From: Xanthomonas hydrangeae
GTDB taxonomy: Bacteria; Pseudomonadota; Gammaproteobacteria; Xanthomonadales; Xanthomonadaceae
DNA length: 64,000 nucleotides
Assembly: GCA_905142475.1 (NCBI GenBank)
Contig: LR990730.1
Location: forward strand, 3,968,001 to 4,032,000
Direction: 5' to 3'
Each line of letters opens with the position of its first letter. Positions within the stretch are counted from its first letter, which is position 1. Positions 1 through 9,175 of the stretch are shown piece after piece. Under the pieces are notes generated by a model, which saw nothing but the letters and a program-made list of their open reading frames with translations, was not told where the DNA came from and ran no database searches. Made by a program: the position numbers and the translations under genes.

Positions 1-1753
1 CCGGCGCGTATTCGTAGGAGACCTTACTGCCCGATGCGTCCGTCACGCTTTGCAGTCGACCATCGCTGAAGTAGTTGCTGGAAGTGCTGGCTGCGCCTTC
101 GGTTACGTTGTTAATCGGGCTGAAAATGGTAGACCCATACTCGAAGCGCTTGACCGCGCCAGATGCCTGGGTGACTTCCGTGACGCCTTCGGCCACGTAG
201 TTCAGAGTCACTCCATCGACCGCCCCGGTATCGCCATGGAGAACGCTGCTGATCACGCGTCCATAGGTGTCGTAACCAAACGATGCATAGCGCTGACCGC
301 TCTCCCCAGTGATACCAGTTAAATAGTTGACCAGCTGAGGTTCCGCAAGTCCCTTCTCGTGATAGTGGTAAAGGCGCTTCGCACCATCGGGATACGTGGC
401 GGCAATCAAATTACCGTCAACATCGTAGTCGTAAAGAACGATTCCGCCACCCGGAATCTCCATGCCCGTGACACGCCCGTCCGTATAGGCGAACGTCACC
501 GCACGGCCATGGCCATCAACCAGCCGCGTAATGCGTGTGCCATCGTAGACCACGGTTACGTCACGGTCCGGCGAGGCTGGATTGCGCACCGCGAGCAGCT
601 CGCCATCCTTGCCGAAATCGCGGTATTCGCCAGTTTCTTCGATGACCCGGTAATACGTAGTGCTGTTGCTGATGCGGCGATATAGTCGCCCCGAATTCCG
701 GGCACGACTGGTGCCAGCAGCAACGGACGTGAAAACATCCCTGTTGCCCGCCTCGTCGAGATAGGCTGTGTTGGAACTGTCGAATCGGTCGCTGTAACTC
801 AGCGACCAGCCTTCTCCGACTGGAATGACACTCTTGGTCTGATTGACGGAATGATAGTAGCGATTGAACGGGCGTCCTGCGAACTCGAAGTCTTTCTCTT
901 CGCGAGACTTGTCGCCTGTCGTGGGATGGCAAGGATTGTTGGTGCTGCAGCTTTGGAACTGCTTCAAAGGCGACGTGACACAGGTGTTGTCATCGTTCTT
1001 GGGTCTACAAACAGGCTCCGTCGTGAGAGTGGCCTCTGTAAGAATTGAGTCTCGGAGGTAAGGTATGAAATTAGCTTCGCAAGTCAACTTTCGCTTTTTG
1101 TAGACATTCCAGCGCTGCGACACCGAGACAGGTGCACCCGAGTTCGACACACAATTAAAGGTCGCGGTGAAATACTTGTCTGAGCTGTAACCAACATCGC
1201 CACTTGGGAGAAGACCCAGTCCCGTCGTGTTGTAATCCGACGTTTGAACATTAGACTTAAGCGAACAAGATTTCCCGACCTTGGTCGTTAGGATGTCCAA
1301 CGACTTGGCGATGAGTGCGCCTTCATCCGTGCACCAGCTTGATCCAAACTCTGGGGACGCCGTGCAGCCGGGGTTCCCGACCCCGTAGACACCCATGTTG
1401 ACCCCATAGGACGGGTCAGAGACCGAGGTGGCTTTTAGTGACGGGACACGGAAGTAGGTCCAGACCTCTCCCGCTCCCCGATTCAAAAAACCTCTTGAGT
1501 AGGCCTTCAAATACTGACCGATGCCTTGGTAGTCCTTGGAGTTGCGAAGGGCATCGGCAGCCTTCTCCATGGTGTCGTAGCAGCCGAGGGACAGCGCGCA
1601 GAACGTAGCTTTAGGCGGAGTTTGGGCGTGCGCAGGACTAGCGCCTAGTAACCCATAGGCACCAAAAACAACCGGCATCAAGAGCGCCGCGCAACGCGCG
1701 CTCTTTGACAGAACTGAGGAAGCAGAAAAACGCGCCACGGCCCGATTTGACAC
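1..1753 (-). CDS. RHS/YD-repeat secreted protein, N-terminal part (runs off left edge)
   Basis: The frame is open from a GTG at 1753-1751 to the window edge (584 codons); an AAGGAG box sits just upstream of the GTG. Residues 1-44 form a signal peptide (basic start, hydrophobic core, ends ASPAHA-Q). A Cys-rich segment follows. Near residue 280 is the RHS-type block (PTTGDKSREEKDF) and then YD-like repeats such as YDYDVDGNL and YGRVISS. RHS proteins are large secreted proteins whose C-terminus is often a toxin; that end is outside the window, so neither toxin nor immunity gene can be named. The GTG start and the missing stop make it easy to overlook. Confidence 0.85.
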   Translation of the reverse strand, partial: MSNRAVARFSASSVLSKSARCAALLMPVVFGAYGLLGASPAHAQTPPKATFCALSLGCYDTMEKAADALRNSKDYQGIGQYLKAYSRGFLNRGAGEVWTYFRVPSLKATSVSDPSYGVNMGVYGVGNPGCTASPEFGSSWCTDEGALIAKSLDILTTKVGKSCSLKSNVQTSDYNTTGLGLLPSGDVGYSSDKYFTATFNCVSNSGAPVSVSQRWNVYKKRKLTCEANFIPYLRDSILTEATLTTEPVCRPKNDDNTCVTSPLKQFQSCSTNNPCHPTTGDKSREEKDFEFAGRPFNRYYHSVNQTKSVIPVGEGWSLSYSDRFDSSNTAYLDEAGNRDVFTSVAAGTSRARNSGRLYRRISNSTTYYRVIEETGEYRDFGKDGELLAVRNPASPDRDVTVVYDGTRITRLVDGHGRAVTFAYTDGRVTGMEIPGGGIVLYDYDVDGNLIAATYPDGAKRLYHYHEKGLAEPQLVNYLTGITGESGQRYASFGYDTYGRVISSVLHGDTGAVDGVTLNYVAEGVTEVTQASGAVKRFEYGSTIFSPINNVTEGAASTSSNYFSDGRLQSVTDASGSKVSYEYAP

Positions 1754-2122
1754 GGCAACACTCCTTGTCAGCTGCACTTGCAGCATCAGTTAGGAATCCA
1801 TTCCCACCCACCCCACGCTGGCAGCGGTGGTGATTACAACCAATCCCATGAAATGGACGGCTAGGCGTTAACGCTATCGGATTAGCGATGCGGCGACAAG
1901 CAAGGCGTTTCCAAGCAGAAAGTATCGTCTTAAATCATGGTGGCATCGTCAGCGGCAGTGGTTCGGGGCACCCCTAATGCAACGAAGTCAAACCGTTGCA
2001 GAAAGCCTGTTCGGCAGGTTTGCTTTCAGTGTTGACATGATCAGAGCTCCGCGCTTTGCCCTCTCGCTAGCGCCCGCTTGCCATGGGGGAGTTGCTGACG
2101 CCATTGTCTGTCTGCGTAAAAC
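1754..2122. other. intergenic, no gene recognised
   Basis: Spacer between the RHS gene and the NYN remnant. Several short frames are open on both strands here but none has recognisable protein character, and the 1988-2395 minus frame only mirrors the NYN remnant. No convincing RNA or terminator seen. Confidence 0.4.
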
Positions 2123-2350
2123 TTGGATCTCGCCGGCATTAGCAACCCGAACAGCCCGCATGAAGCACGTGTTGCTGTGTTGGTCGACTGCGACAACGTG
2201 CCAACCGACATCGTCGAGCACGCGTTGCTCATGGTCGCCCAGTTCGGCCGGGTTGTGCTTCGCCGCGGGTATGGCAACCACAACACCCTCGCCAACAAGT
2301 GGCAGGAAGTTCTGGTCCGCCCGACGTCCACCGAATTTCAGGCTAGCGGC
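2123..2350 (+). pseudogene. truncated NYN-domain (LabA/DUF88-like) protein
   Basis: From a TTG at 2123 the translation contains VAVLVDCDNVPTDIVEHAL, then RRGYGNHNTLANKWQEVLVR. This is the N-terminal half of the NYN nuclease domain, with the first metal-binding Asp of the LVDCDN motif. After about residue 72 the homology stops: the following residues are low-complexity and the frame ends at 2560, inside ffs. Intact family members continue for 150 or more residues with further acidic motifs. I infer a deletion or recombination remnant; inactive as a nuclease. Confidence 0.6.
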
Positions 2351-2530
2351 GAGCATGCCAGACCCGCTACAATGGCAGACCACAAAGCAGGACACCCTCC
2401 TGGTTTGCGTGGCTGTAGGAGAGTCGGGACGTTCGAGCGGGATCAGTACCTCCCCCCTCTCTCAGCCAGTTTTATGATCTTGCAACGCGATTGCATGGAT
2501 CCAGGGTCACGCCAGTGGCCCACGTCTTAT

Positions 2531-2642
2531 GGTGGCCCCGTCGGTCCCTCGCGACGCTAGATCGAAAATCCCGCCAGGGCCGGAAGGCAGCAACGGTATC
2601 GATTGACGCGGGCGCCGAGGTCAACCGGCGGGGACACCACCC
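2531..2642 (+). ncRNA. ffs: small bacterial signal recognition particle RNA (4.5S-type)
   Basis: The conserved SRP apical loop is present at about 2575-2597 (GCCAGGGCCGGAAGGCAGCA). The ends pair to close the rod: GGTGGCCCCG at 2531 with CGGGGACACCACC ending at 2642. It would bind Ffh for co-translational targeting. Ends were set from the pairing and may be off by a few bases. A TACAAT hexamer at 2368-2373 lies too far upstream to be assigned as its -10 with confidence. Confidence 0.82.
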
Positions 2643-2709
2643 TAATCAGAGAACAGGCTGCCCATGTGGCGGTGGTTGTGTGCGCATTCGCAAAGCGGCA
2701 GCAACGCTG

Positions 2710-3159
2710 TCATTGCGTCTGCGCTTCCGGATGCAGCCAGCCCGCATCGCCTTCAAGGTAATGCTCGCGCTTCCAGATCGGCACGCGTGCCTTGACTTCG
2801 TCGATGATGAAGCGGCAGGCATCGAATGCGGCCCCGCGATGCGCTGCGCTGACGCCCACCCACACCGCCATGTCGCCGATGCGCAACTCGCCCACGCGGT
2901 GCACGCAGTGCGCGTTGACGATGGCAAACCGGCTCATCGCTTCGTAGAGCACGCGTTGGCCTTCGGCCTGCGCGAGTGCGGCATAGGCTTCGTAGCGCAG
3001 CCCGGCCACGCCGCGGCCTTCGTTGTGGTTGCGCACCCAACCCTCGAAACTGGCAAACGCGCCGGCATGCGGATGCTCCAGCGCAGCACGCAAGCTGTCG
3101 ATCGGTAACGGCACGTCAGAAAGCGCAAAGATGGCGGTTGTCTGCTCGCTCACACTCAA
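2710..3159 (-). CDS. moaE: molybdopterin synthase catalytic subunit MoaE
   Basis: 149 residues. Large subunit of molybdopterin synthase: with thiocarboxylated MoaD it converts cyclic pyranopterin monophosphate into molybdopterin in the cytoplasm. Family features seen: GAFASFEGWVRNHNEGR, YEAYAALA, HRVGELRIGD, and the C-terminal PIWKREHYLEG with the conserved Lys residues. Last gene of the leftward moa operon. Its ATG overlaps the moaD stop by 4 bases, implying translational coupling and 1:1 production with MoaD. Confidence 0.95.
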   Translation of the reverse strand: MSVSEQTTAIFALSDVPLPIDSLRAALEHPHAGAFASFEGWVRNHNEGRGVAGLRYEAYAALAQAEGQRVLYEAMSRFAIVNAHCVHRVGELRIGDMAVWVGVSAAHRGAAFDACRFIIDEVKARVPIWKREHYLEGDAGWLHPEAQTQ

Positions 3160-3401
3160 CCTCCCGACACCGGTGGAATAAACACGATTTCACTGCCGTC
3201 GCGCAGCTCGTCTTCCCAGCGCGCGAACGCGCCATCCACCGCGACGCGCAGCTGCGTCGGCGTCCAGCGCAGGCCATGGCGCGTATCGAGTTCGGCATAG
3301 AACGCGCGCAAATCCTGCGCATCCGAGTGCACCTGCTCGCTTGCGATGCCCGCCACTTCACGCAAGCTGGCGAAGTACAGCACCGTCACTGTCGCGCTCA
3401 T
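3156..3401 (-). CDS. moaD: molybdopterin synthase sulfur carrier subunit MoaD
   Basis: 81 residues, starting [15 protein letters not shown] and ending in the Gly-Gly (PPVSGG) that is adenylated and thiocarboxylated to carry sulfur. Ubiquitin-like fold; partner of MoaE. The ATG at 3401 was preferred to a longer upstream extension because it fits the family length and overlaps the end of moaC by 4 bases, as the other junctions in this operon do. Confidence 0.95.
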   Translation of the reverse strand: MSATVTVLYFASLREVAGIASEQVHSDAQDLRAFYAELDTRHGLRWTPTQLRVAVDGAFARWEDELRDGSEIVFIPPVSGG

Positions 3402-3895
3402 CGCGTTGCTCCGATATCGCGTTTGCCGCCGCGTTTGGACACCAGCCTTGTTGGGCCGATGCTCATTGCATGCGACAGCGCCTTGCACATGTCGTAGACC
3501 GTCAATGCCGCCACGCTGGCACCGGTAAGCGCTTCCATCTCCACACCGGTGCGGTGTACGCAGCGCACCGTGCAGCTGATGTGCAGCACCTGTTCGCCCG
3601 CCCAGTCGATCTCGAAGCGGCACGCATCGATCGGCAGCGGGTGGCAGAACGGAATCAATTCGTGCGTGCGCTTGACCGCCATGGTGCCGGCGATCACTGC
3701 GGTCTCCACGATGCCGCCCTTGGCGCTGCGCAAGCCGTTGGCGCGCAACTGCGCGGCCACAGCGGCAGGAAAACGCACTCGGCTTTGGGCGGTGGCGCTG
3801 CGCGCAGTGACCGCCTTGTCCGAGACATCCACCATGGTGGGCAACCCGGCCTCGTCCAAGTGGGTCAGGCGTGCGGAACGAGATTTTGCAGGCAT
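3398..3895 (-). CDS. moaC: cyclic pyranopterin monophosphate synthase MoaC
   Basis: About 165 residues from ATG 3895 (a GTG at 3907 would add four). Converts the product of MoaA into cyclic pyranopterin monophosphate. Family signatures: [56 protein letters not shown] with the HELIPFCH core, [23 protein letters not shown], and a C-terminal SKRGGK. Lies 75 bases after moaA and overlaps moaD. Confidence 0.95.
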   Translation of the reverse strand: MPAKSRSARLTHLDEAGLPTMVDVSDKAVTARSATAQSRVRFPAAVAAQLRANGLRSAKGGIVETAVIAGTMAVKRTHELIPFCHPLPIDACRFEIDWAGEQVLHISCTVRCVHRTGVEMEALTGASVAALTVYDMCKALSHAMSIGPTRLVSKRGGKRDIGATR

Positions 3896-3970
3896 GGGAA
3901 ACGACACGATGACAGACGCTCAGGATGCGTCATTCTCGGTGAAAGCAGCGCCTTGATGAAACAGCATCGC

Positions 3971-5005
3971 TCACCCGCCGATCAAAAACATCTCGACCGG
4001 CTTGCCACGGCGCGGCACCGATGACGCACGCACCTCGCTGTAGCGGTCGCTGCGCAGACTCCAGCGCTCGCGCAGATGCTCGGACAATTCGTGCTCACCC
4101 TCGCTCAGCGCCGGCTTGAGGTCGTGACCCCGGCTAGCGAACAGGCAGGTGTACAACTGCCCATCGGCCGACACGCGGGCACGCTGGCAATCCCCGCAGA
4201 ACGGCACACTGACCGAGCTGACGAAACCCACTTCGCCCGCGCCGTCGGCAAATGCATGCCGTTGCGCCACTTCGCCGGTGTAATTGGCATCCAGCGGCGC
4301 CAGTGGCCAGCGCGCGTGGATGCGCGCGTGCAGCTGCGCAGAGGTCACCACCGCATCCGCTGTCCAGCCATTGCAGCTGCCCACATCCATGAATTCGATA
4401 AAGCGCAGCACGTGGCCGGTGCCACGGAAGTGCTCCACAAGCGGCAACACCTGATCTTCGTTGACGCCGCGCTGCACCACGCAATTGATCTTCAACCGCT
4501 GGAAGCCGGCCTGCTCGGCAGCGGCAATACCGGCCAGCACCTGCGCGATCTCGCCGCGGTTGCCGCTCATGCGCCTGAACAGCTCCGGATCCAAGGCATC
4601 CATGCTCACGGTGATGCGGCGCAGCCCGGCCTGACGCAGGGCAACCACCTGACGCGCCAGCAAGGTGCCGTTGGTGGTCAGCGCCAGATCCTCGATCCCG
4701 TCGATGGCGGTCAGTCGCGCAACCAAGCTCGGCAGGTCGCGTCGCAGCAGCGGCTCGCCGCCGGTCAGACGCACCTTGGTGACGCCTACCGAGACGAATG
4801 CACGCACCAGCGTTTCCAGTTGATCGAAACTCAGGCGTTGCTGCGCGTCGAATCCGTAGTCGTCGGGCACGCGATCGGCCGGCATGCAATAACCGCAACG
4901 GAAGTTGCAGGCCTCGATAACCGACAGCCGCAAATCGCGCAGCGGCCGGCCATAGCGGTCCTGCATCGGCGCTGCGATCTGATTCGGAAGCAACAAGGCG
5001 CTCAT
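3971..5005 (-). CDS. moaA: GTP 3',8-cyclase MoaA (radical SAM)
   Basis: 344 residues. First step of molybdenum cofactor synthesis: radical-SAM rearrangement of GTP. The N-terminal cluster motif EACNFRCGYC gives Cys33, Cys37 and Cys40; the SAM-binding LTGGEPLLR follows. The C-terminal cluster Cys residues lie in PFCGDCQRARVSADG and YTCLF, and the protein ends in the Gly-Gly found in active MoaA. Start overlaps the stop of the MBL gene by one base (ATGA), so it belongs to the kdkA-MBL-moa operon. Confidence 0.95.
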   Translation of the reverse strand: MSALLLPNQIAAPMQDRYGRPLRDLRLSVIEACNFRCGYCMPADRVPDDYGFDAQQRLSFDQLETLVRAFVSVGVTKVRLTGGEPLLRRDLPSLVARLTAIDGIEDLALTTNGTLLARQVVALRQAGLRRITVSMDALDPELFRRMSGNRGEIAQVLAGIAAAEQAGFQRLKINCVVQRGVNEDQVLPLVEHFRGTGHVLRFIEFMDVGSCNGWTADAVVTSAQLHARIHARWPLAPLDANYTGEVAQRHAFADGAGEVGFVSSVSVPFCGDCQRARVSADGQLYTCLFASRGHDLKPALSEGEHELSEHLRERWSLRSDRYSEVRASSVPRRGKPVEMFLIGG

Positions 5006-5754
5006 CAGGGCACCATGGCGGCGGTTGGCTCCGCCAGCTCCAGGTAGTGTCCAGGCACCGCAACACGATGGCCGCGTGCGCGGAGCACGTCGCCGTCGGC
5101 GTCGCTGGCGTAGTGGTACAGCAGCATGCGGCTCAACAGGTCCTGCGGGTATTCCCGCTCCAGATCATCCACGCCAGTATGCGACGGGTTGCCGTGAACG
5201 CCGCAGTCATGCGCGATGAGCTCGCCGTCATCGGCATAGCGGGCCAGCATTTCCGGGATCGGCCGGGTATCGCCGCTCCAGACCAACGCGCCCTTCAGGC
5301 GCAGCCCGTACGCGGTCTCCGGCCAATGGTGGCGCACCGGGAACACCTCCAGCCGCACGCCGTCATGCCAGAACGCATCGCCGACCGGCACCAGCTGAAA
5401 CGCATCCCAGAAGTTCGCACCACCCTCGGCCAGCACATTTGGGTAGTCGGCGATCCGCCGCTGCAGCAGCGGAACCACCGGCGCCGGCACGTACAGGCGG
5501 GTGCGCCCGCGCCGCTCGGAGAAATAGCTGTCCACGAACATCCGCTCCAGCCCGCCGACATGGTCCAGATGCACATGGGTGATGAAGAACGCCTGCGGCA
5601 ACCGGCCGTAATGGGCCTGGTAGGCAGTCAGCCCCTCGCTGCCGCAGTCGATGGTCAGCCATGGCGCGCCGGCACGCTCGAGTGTGGCCATCGGCGAGCC
5701 AAGCGCCACCGCCGACGCATTGCCGACCCCCTGCACACGCAACGCCCAGTTCAT
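5005..5754 (-). CDS. MBL-fold metallo-hydrolase
   Basis: 249 residues from ATG 5754, which overlaps the kdkA stop. Metallo-beta-lactamase fold with HVHLDHVGG (HxHxDH, residues 60-65), a later WSGDTRP and a HDCGVHG that resemble RNase Z/arylsulfatase-type MBL enzymes. Substrate unknown. Longer upstream readings in the same frame cover kdkA antisense codons and were discarded. Position between an LPS kinase and the moa genes does not reveal a role. Confidence 0.8.
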   Translation of the reverse strand: MNWALRVQGVGNASAVALGSPMATLERAGAPWLTIDCGSEGLTAYQAHYGRLPQAFFITHVHLDHVGGLERMFVDSYFSERRGRTRLYVPAPVVPLLQRRIADYPNVLAEGGANFWDAFQLVPVGDAFWHDGVRLEVFPVRHHWPETAYGLRLKGALVWSGDTRPIPEMLARYADDGELIAHDCGVHGNPSHTGVDDLEREYPQDLLSRMLLYHYASDADGDVLRARGHRVAVPGHYLELAEPTAAMVP

Positions 5755-6503
5755 CAGTAGCCCCGGCCCCAGGCCAGTTCGTAAGCGCGATGCAGGCGCT
5801 CGTAATCCTTGTCGACCTCTTCGCGGCTGCGCGTGCCGCGCAATTTCAACAGCGAGCGATACAGCCGCGCCAGATTGCGCTCGCGCCAGCGCGTGGCCGG
5901 AATGCGCAACACGCCACGGTCGAAATCGATCAACCAGCCGTGCCCACCGGCATCGAACAGAATGTTGTGCGCGTTGAGATCGGCGTGATCCAGGCCGGCG
6001 CGATGAAAGCGCGCTATCAACCGCCCGGTCTCTTCCCACGGCGCGCCACGCCCGGCGACCTGCGCGTGATCGGCCAGCGAGCGCACGTTTTCCAGGCGCT
6101 CCATCAACAGTGCAGCGCGATAGCCCAATCCTTCGCGCAGGTAGCAGGCCGCCAACGGGCGCGGCACCGGCAACTTGCGGCTGAGCAACTCGCGCATCAG
6201 CCGGAACTCGGCGAAGCTGCGCGTGCGCCCCGCCCCTTTCCACAGGTAGCGATCGCGACTCACCCGGGCAGCCATGCCGCCACGCAGATACTGCCGCAAC
6301 ACGCTACGGCCGAACGGCGCATCCACAAACCACGCCCCGCCACGCCCGCCCTCATCCACCGGCCGCGCCCTGTCGCCCCAATGCTGCGGCGAAAACAGCG
6401 TGGCATCGGCTTGCCGCAGCCGTTCGCGGTCGAACAGAATGGCGCCATAACCGCGGCCTTCGCGGTACGGCGTCAGCGCTTCAGTGGCGTCGAAAGAAAC
6501 CAT
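5754..6503 (-). CDS. kdkA: 3-deoxy-D-manno-octulosonic acid (Kdo) kinase
   Basis: 249 residues. Phosphorylates Kdo of the LPS inner core, on the cytoplasmic side of the inner membrane, in species with a single phosphorylated Kdo. Protein-kinase-like fold: YGAILFD and [20 protein letters not shown] near the N-terminus match the KdkA/WaaP type; catalytic loop [10 protein letters not shown] and metal-binding IDFDRG follow. First gene of the leftward operon. It is divergent from the glycosyltransferase gene at 6524, leaving only about 20 bases for promoters. Confidence 0.88.
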   Translation of the reverse strand: MVSFDATEALTPYREGRGYGAILFDRERLRQADATLFSPQHWGDRARPVDEGGRGGAWFVDAPFGRSVLRQYLRGGMAARVSRDRYLWKGAGRTRSFAEFRLMRELLSRKLPVPRPLAACYLREGLGYRAALLMERLENVRSLADHAQVAGRGAPWEETGRLIARFHRAGLDHADLNAHNILFDAGGHGWLIDFDRGVLRIPATRWRERNLARLYRSLLKLRGTRSREEVDKDYERLHRAYELAWGRGY

Positions 6504-6523
6504 CTATCGAGTCTAACAACACC

Positions 6524-7573
6524 ATGGCTTCTACGCCCGCTTCGTTATGCCTGCTGCGCCTGTCCGCCCTGGGCGACGTCACCCACGTGGTGCCGCTGGT
6601 GCGCACCTTGCAGGCGGGATTTCCGGCAAGCCAACTGCATTGGATCATCGACAAGGCCGGGCTGAAATTGCTCGACGGCCTGCCCGGCGTGCAGTTTCAT
6701 GCCTACGACAAGCGCACTGGCGTGGCCGGCATGCGTGCGCTGCGTCAGTCGCTGGCGCCCCTGGGTCGCTTCGATGCTTTGCTGCAAATGCAGGTAGCCT
6801 TTCGCGCGAATGTGCTGTCGGCATTCGTGCCGGCGCGGCGGCGGATCGGCTACGACCGCAGCCGCTCCAAAGACCTGCACGGCCTGTTCGTCAACGAGCG
6901 CATCGCCGACCGCCCCGGCATCCACGTGCTTGACGCCATCGGCAGCTTTGCCGAACCGCTGGGCCTGAGCCAGAGCAAGGTGCGCTGGGATCTGCCAGTG
7001 CCGGACGATGCGCACAGCTGGGCACGCGCGCAGTGGGATAACGACGGCCGCCCGGTGCTGATGATTTCGCCCTGCTCCAGCCATGCGCGCCGCAACTGGT
7101 ACGCCGACCGCCACGCGGCGCTGGCCGATCACGCCGCTGCGCAAGGCTGGCGAATCGTGCTGTGCGGTGGCCGCAGCGAACTTGAACGCAGCACCGCCGA
7201 TGCCATCGTCGCGGCCGCGCACACGCCGGTGCTGGACCTGGTCGGCAAGGACACGCTCAAGCAGCTCCCCGCCCTGCTCGCCCGCGCCGATCTGGTGGTC
7301 ACCCCCGATTCGGGTCCGATGCACATCGCCAACGCGATGGGCACCAAGGTGCTCGGCCTGCATGCAGCGAGCAATCCGCTGCGCAGCGGCCCGTATTCGG
7401 ACGTGCGCTATTGCGTGGACCGTTACGATGCGGCCGCCCGCAAATACCTGGGCAAGCCGGCCGACCAGCTGAAATGGGGCACCAAAATCGAGTTCGACGA
7501 GGTGATGTCGCTGATCACCGTGGACGATGCGATCGCTGCGTTCGAGCGTTATCGCACCGATCATCCGCGCTGA
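6524..7573 (+). CDS. glycosyltransferase family 9 (LPS heptosyltransferase-like)
   Basis: 349 residues. N-terminal LCLLRLSALGDVTHVVPLVR is the GT9 signature; C-terminal VVTPDSGPMHIANAMGTKVLGLH is the nucleotide-sugar-binding motif of heptosyltransferases. It probably adds a heptose or similar sugar to the LPS inner core in the cytoplasm. Divergent from kdkA, whose product modifies the same core. I cannot tell heptosyltransferase I from related transferases by sequence alone. Confidence 0.85.
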   Translation: MASTPASLCLLRLSALGDVTHVVPLVRTLQAGFPASQLHWIIDKAGLKLLDGLPGVQFHAYDKRTGVAGMRALRQSLAPLGRFDALLQMQVAFRANVLSAFVPARRRIGYDRSRSKDLHGLFVNERIADRPGIHVLDAIGSFAEPLGLSQSKVRWDLPVPDDAHSWARAQWDNDGRPVLMISPCSSHARRNWYADRHAALADHAAAQGWRIVLCGGRSELERSTADAIVAAAHTPVLDLVGKDTLKQLPALLARADLVVTPDSGPMHIANAMGTKVLGLHAASNPLRSGPYSDVRYCVDRYDAAARKYLGKPADQLKWGTKIEFDEVMSLITVDDAIAAFERYRTDHPR

Positions 7574-7678
7574 GGAGCGGCGACGGATGGTCGCTCAAAC
7601 AGGCGTTCAATCGCTTGAGCAAGCGGCGCGCACTGCGCCGTTGCTCGGCTGCCTAGGAGCAGCGCAAAACATTAGCGC

Positions 7679-8083
7679 TCAGACACCCTTGGCGCGATAG
7701 TCCTGATACGACTTCTCTTCCACATAGGACGACCCTAGCGCCAGGTTGATCTCTTTCTTGATGCGCGCGCGCTCGTCGTTTTCGATATAGACGCTGCGCG
7801 CCAGCTGCACGAATTCATCGTCGAAGGTCTGCGCCTGCTCCTTGAGACGGATGTCGTCTTCGATCACCCACAGCCGCTCGTTGACGGCCTTGAGCGCGGC
7901 ACGCAAACGCACGATGTCGTGACCGGCGGCCGGATGCGCCATCCAGCTGATTTCCAGCGCAGACAGCTCGTTGCGCACATTGGCCAGCTTGACGGGGTCG
8001 CTCATGCGCTCGGACTTGATCTGCAGGATCGCGATCTTGTCGAGCAACTCACCAAAGGACACCGGCACCAGGATCTCGGACAT
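7679..8083 (-). CDS. DUF6165 family protein
   Basis: 134 residues from ATG 8083, preceded by TTGGAGG at good spacing; a longer frame running up into the tRNA was rejected. Starts SEILVPVSFGELLDKIAILQIKSERM, mostly helical and charged, no signal peptide or membrane segment. Proteins of this type are found beside LPS-core genes and the neighbouring GT9 gene fits that, but no biochemical function is known to me. Confidence 0.8.
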   Translation of the reverse strand: MSEILVPVSFGELLDKIAILQIKSERMSDPVKLANVRNELSALEISWMAHPAAGHDIVRLRAALKAVNERLWVIEDDIRLKEQAQTFDDEFVQLARSVYIENDERARIKKEINLALGSSYVEEKSYQDYRAKGV

Positions 8084-8147
8084 GTCATGCCTCCAACGGA
8101 TAGCAAAGGTGGAAGTGTAGGCATCGCACCGGCTGGCTGCGACCCAT

Positions 8148-8172
8148 AAACAAAAGCCCCCTTGCGGGGGCT
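8148..8172 (-). terminator. intrinsic terminator after tRNA-Ser
   Basis: On the minus strand AGCCCCC-GCAA-GGGGGCT is followed by TTTTGTTT, directly downstream of the tRNA-Ser 3' end. Confidence 0.8.
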
Positions 8173-8182
8173 GATGCGAATC

Positions 8183-8273
8183 TGGCGGAGAGGGGGGGAT
8201 TCGAACCCCCGAGGCGCTATAAACGCCTGCCTGATTTCGAGTCAGGTACATTCAACCGCTCTGCCACCTCTCC
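8183..8273 (-). tRNA. tRNA-Ser (CGA)
   Basis: 91 bases including an encoded CCA. Acceptor stem GGAGAGG/CCTCTCC, anticodon loop CTCGAAA giving CGA, the long variable arm typical of serine tRNA, and T-loop GGTTCGAATCC. Confidence 0.95.
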
Positions 8274-8470
8274 AGATGGTCCCCGGTGTCCCGGGGCCGT
8301 GAATCATACGGGCACAGGCGCCAAGCCACAAGCGGGCTGGGCACGCTCGACACACGGCACCATCCGGGCCCGGAGTGAACCCGCACTGCAATGCCGGCAA
8401 GCAGTCTGTTGCCGCTGGCCGGTCGGGCCGCGATGATGGTGGCGCACCTTCCCTCTGGCGACCCGGCCCC

Positions 8471-9175
8471 ATGCTCGAATTCGGACATCTCACCCACGTC
8501 GGCCTGCGTCGCGACCTCAACGAGGACACGTACTACGGCGACAGCGAGCTGGGGTTGTGGCTGGTCGCCGATGGCATGGGCGGGCATGCCTGCGGCGAAG
8601 TGGCCAGCGCGTTGGCGCGCGAAACCATCGTGCGCGAAGTGCGCGCCGGCACCCCGCTGGCGCAGGCGGTGCGTATCGCCGACGAAGAAATCATCAAGAC
8701 CTCGCGCCGCTGCAACGACACCTTGCCGATGGGCACCACCGTGGTCGCCGCCCGTGTGCTGGGCCAGCGCTTCGAAGTGGCCTGGGTCGGCGACAGCCGT
8801 GCCTATCTGTGGCGCGACGGCCGGCTGGCACAGCTGAGCCAGGACCATAGTTACGTGCAGGAACTCATCGCGCAGGGCACGCTCACCAGCGAGCAGGCAC
8901 GCGCGCATCCGCATCGCAACGTGGTGACCCAGGCGTTGGGCGTGACCGACCCGGCCCACCTCAATGTCGCCACCATGCAGGGCGAACTCAAATCCGGCAT
9001 GCAGCTGCTGCTATGCAGCGACGGCCTGACCGAAGAAATCGACGACGCCACCATCGCCGCAACGTTGTCGCAAGCCGATTGCAGCGCCCAGGAATGCGTC
9101 GAATGCCTGGTCGCCGCCGCACTGGATGGCGGCGGCTCGGACAACATCACCGCGATTCTGGTGCGTAGCTACTAG
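8471..9175 (+). CDS. PP2C-family serine/threonine protein phosphatase
   Basis: 234 residues from ATG 8471. Metal-dependent phosphatase: DLNEDTYY, LVADGMGGHACGE, TMGTTVVAA-type core, GDSRAYLWRDG, LLCSDGLTEE and GGGSDNITAIL are the ordered PP2C motifs with their metal-binding Asp residues. Stand-alone, cytoplasmic (no membrane segment). No kinase partner is adjacent. The stop overlaps that of convergent dnaQ in a shared CTAG. Confidence 0.9.
   Translation: MLEFGHLTHVGLRRDLNEDTYYGDSELGLWLVADGMGGHACGEVASALARETIVREVRAGTPLAQAVRIADEEIIKTSRRCNDTLPMGTTVVAARVLGQRFEVAWVGDSRAYLWRDGRLAQLSQDHSYVQELIAQGTLTSEQARAHPHRNVVTQALGVTDPAHLNVATMQGELKSGMQLLLCSDGLTEEIDDATIAATLSQADCSAQECVECLVAAALDGGGSDNITAILVRSY

Noticed and set aside
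1988..2395. Minus-strand 135-residue protein
   Set aside because: Mirrors the NYN remnant; no recognisable features and no ribosome-binding site.
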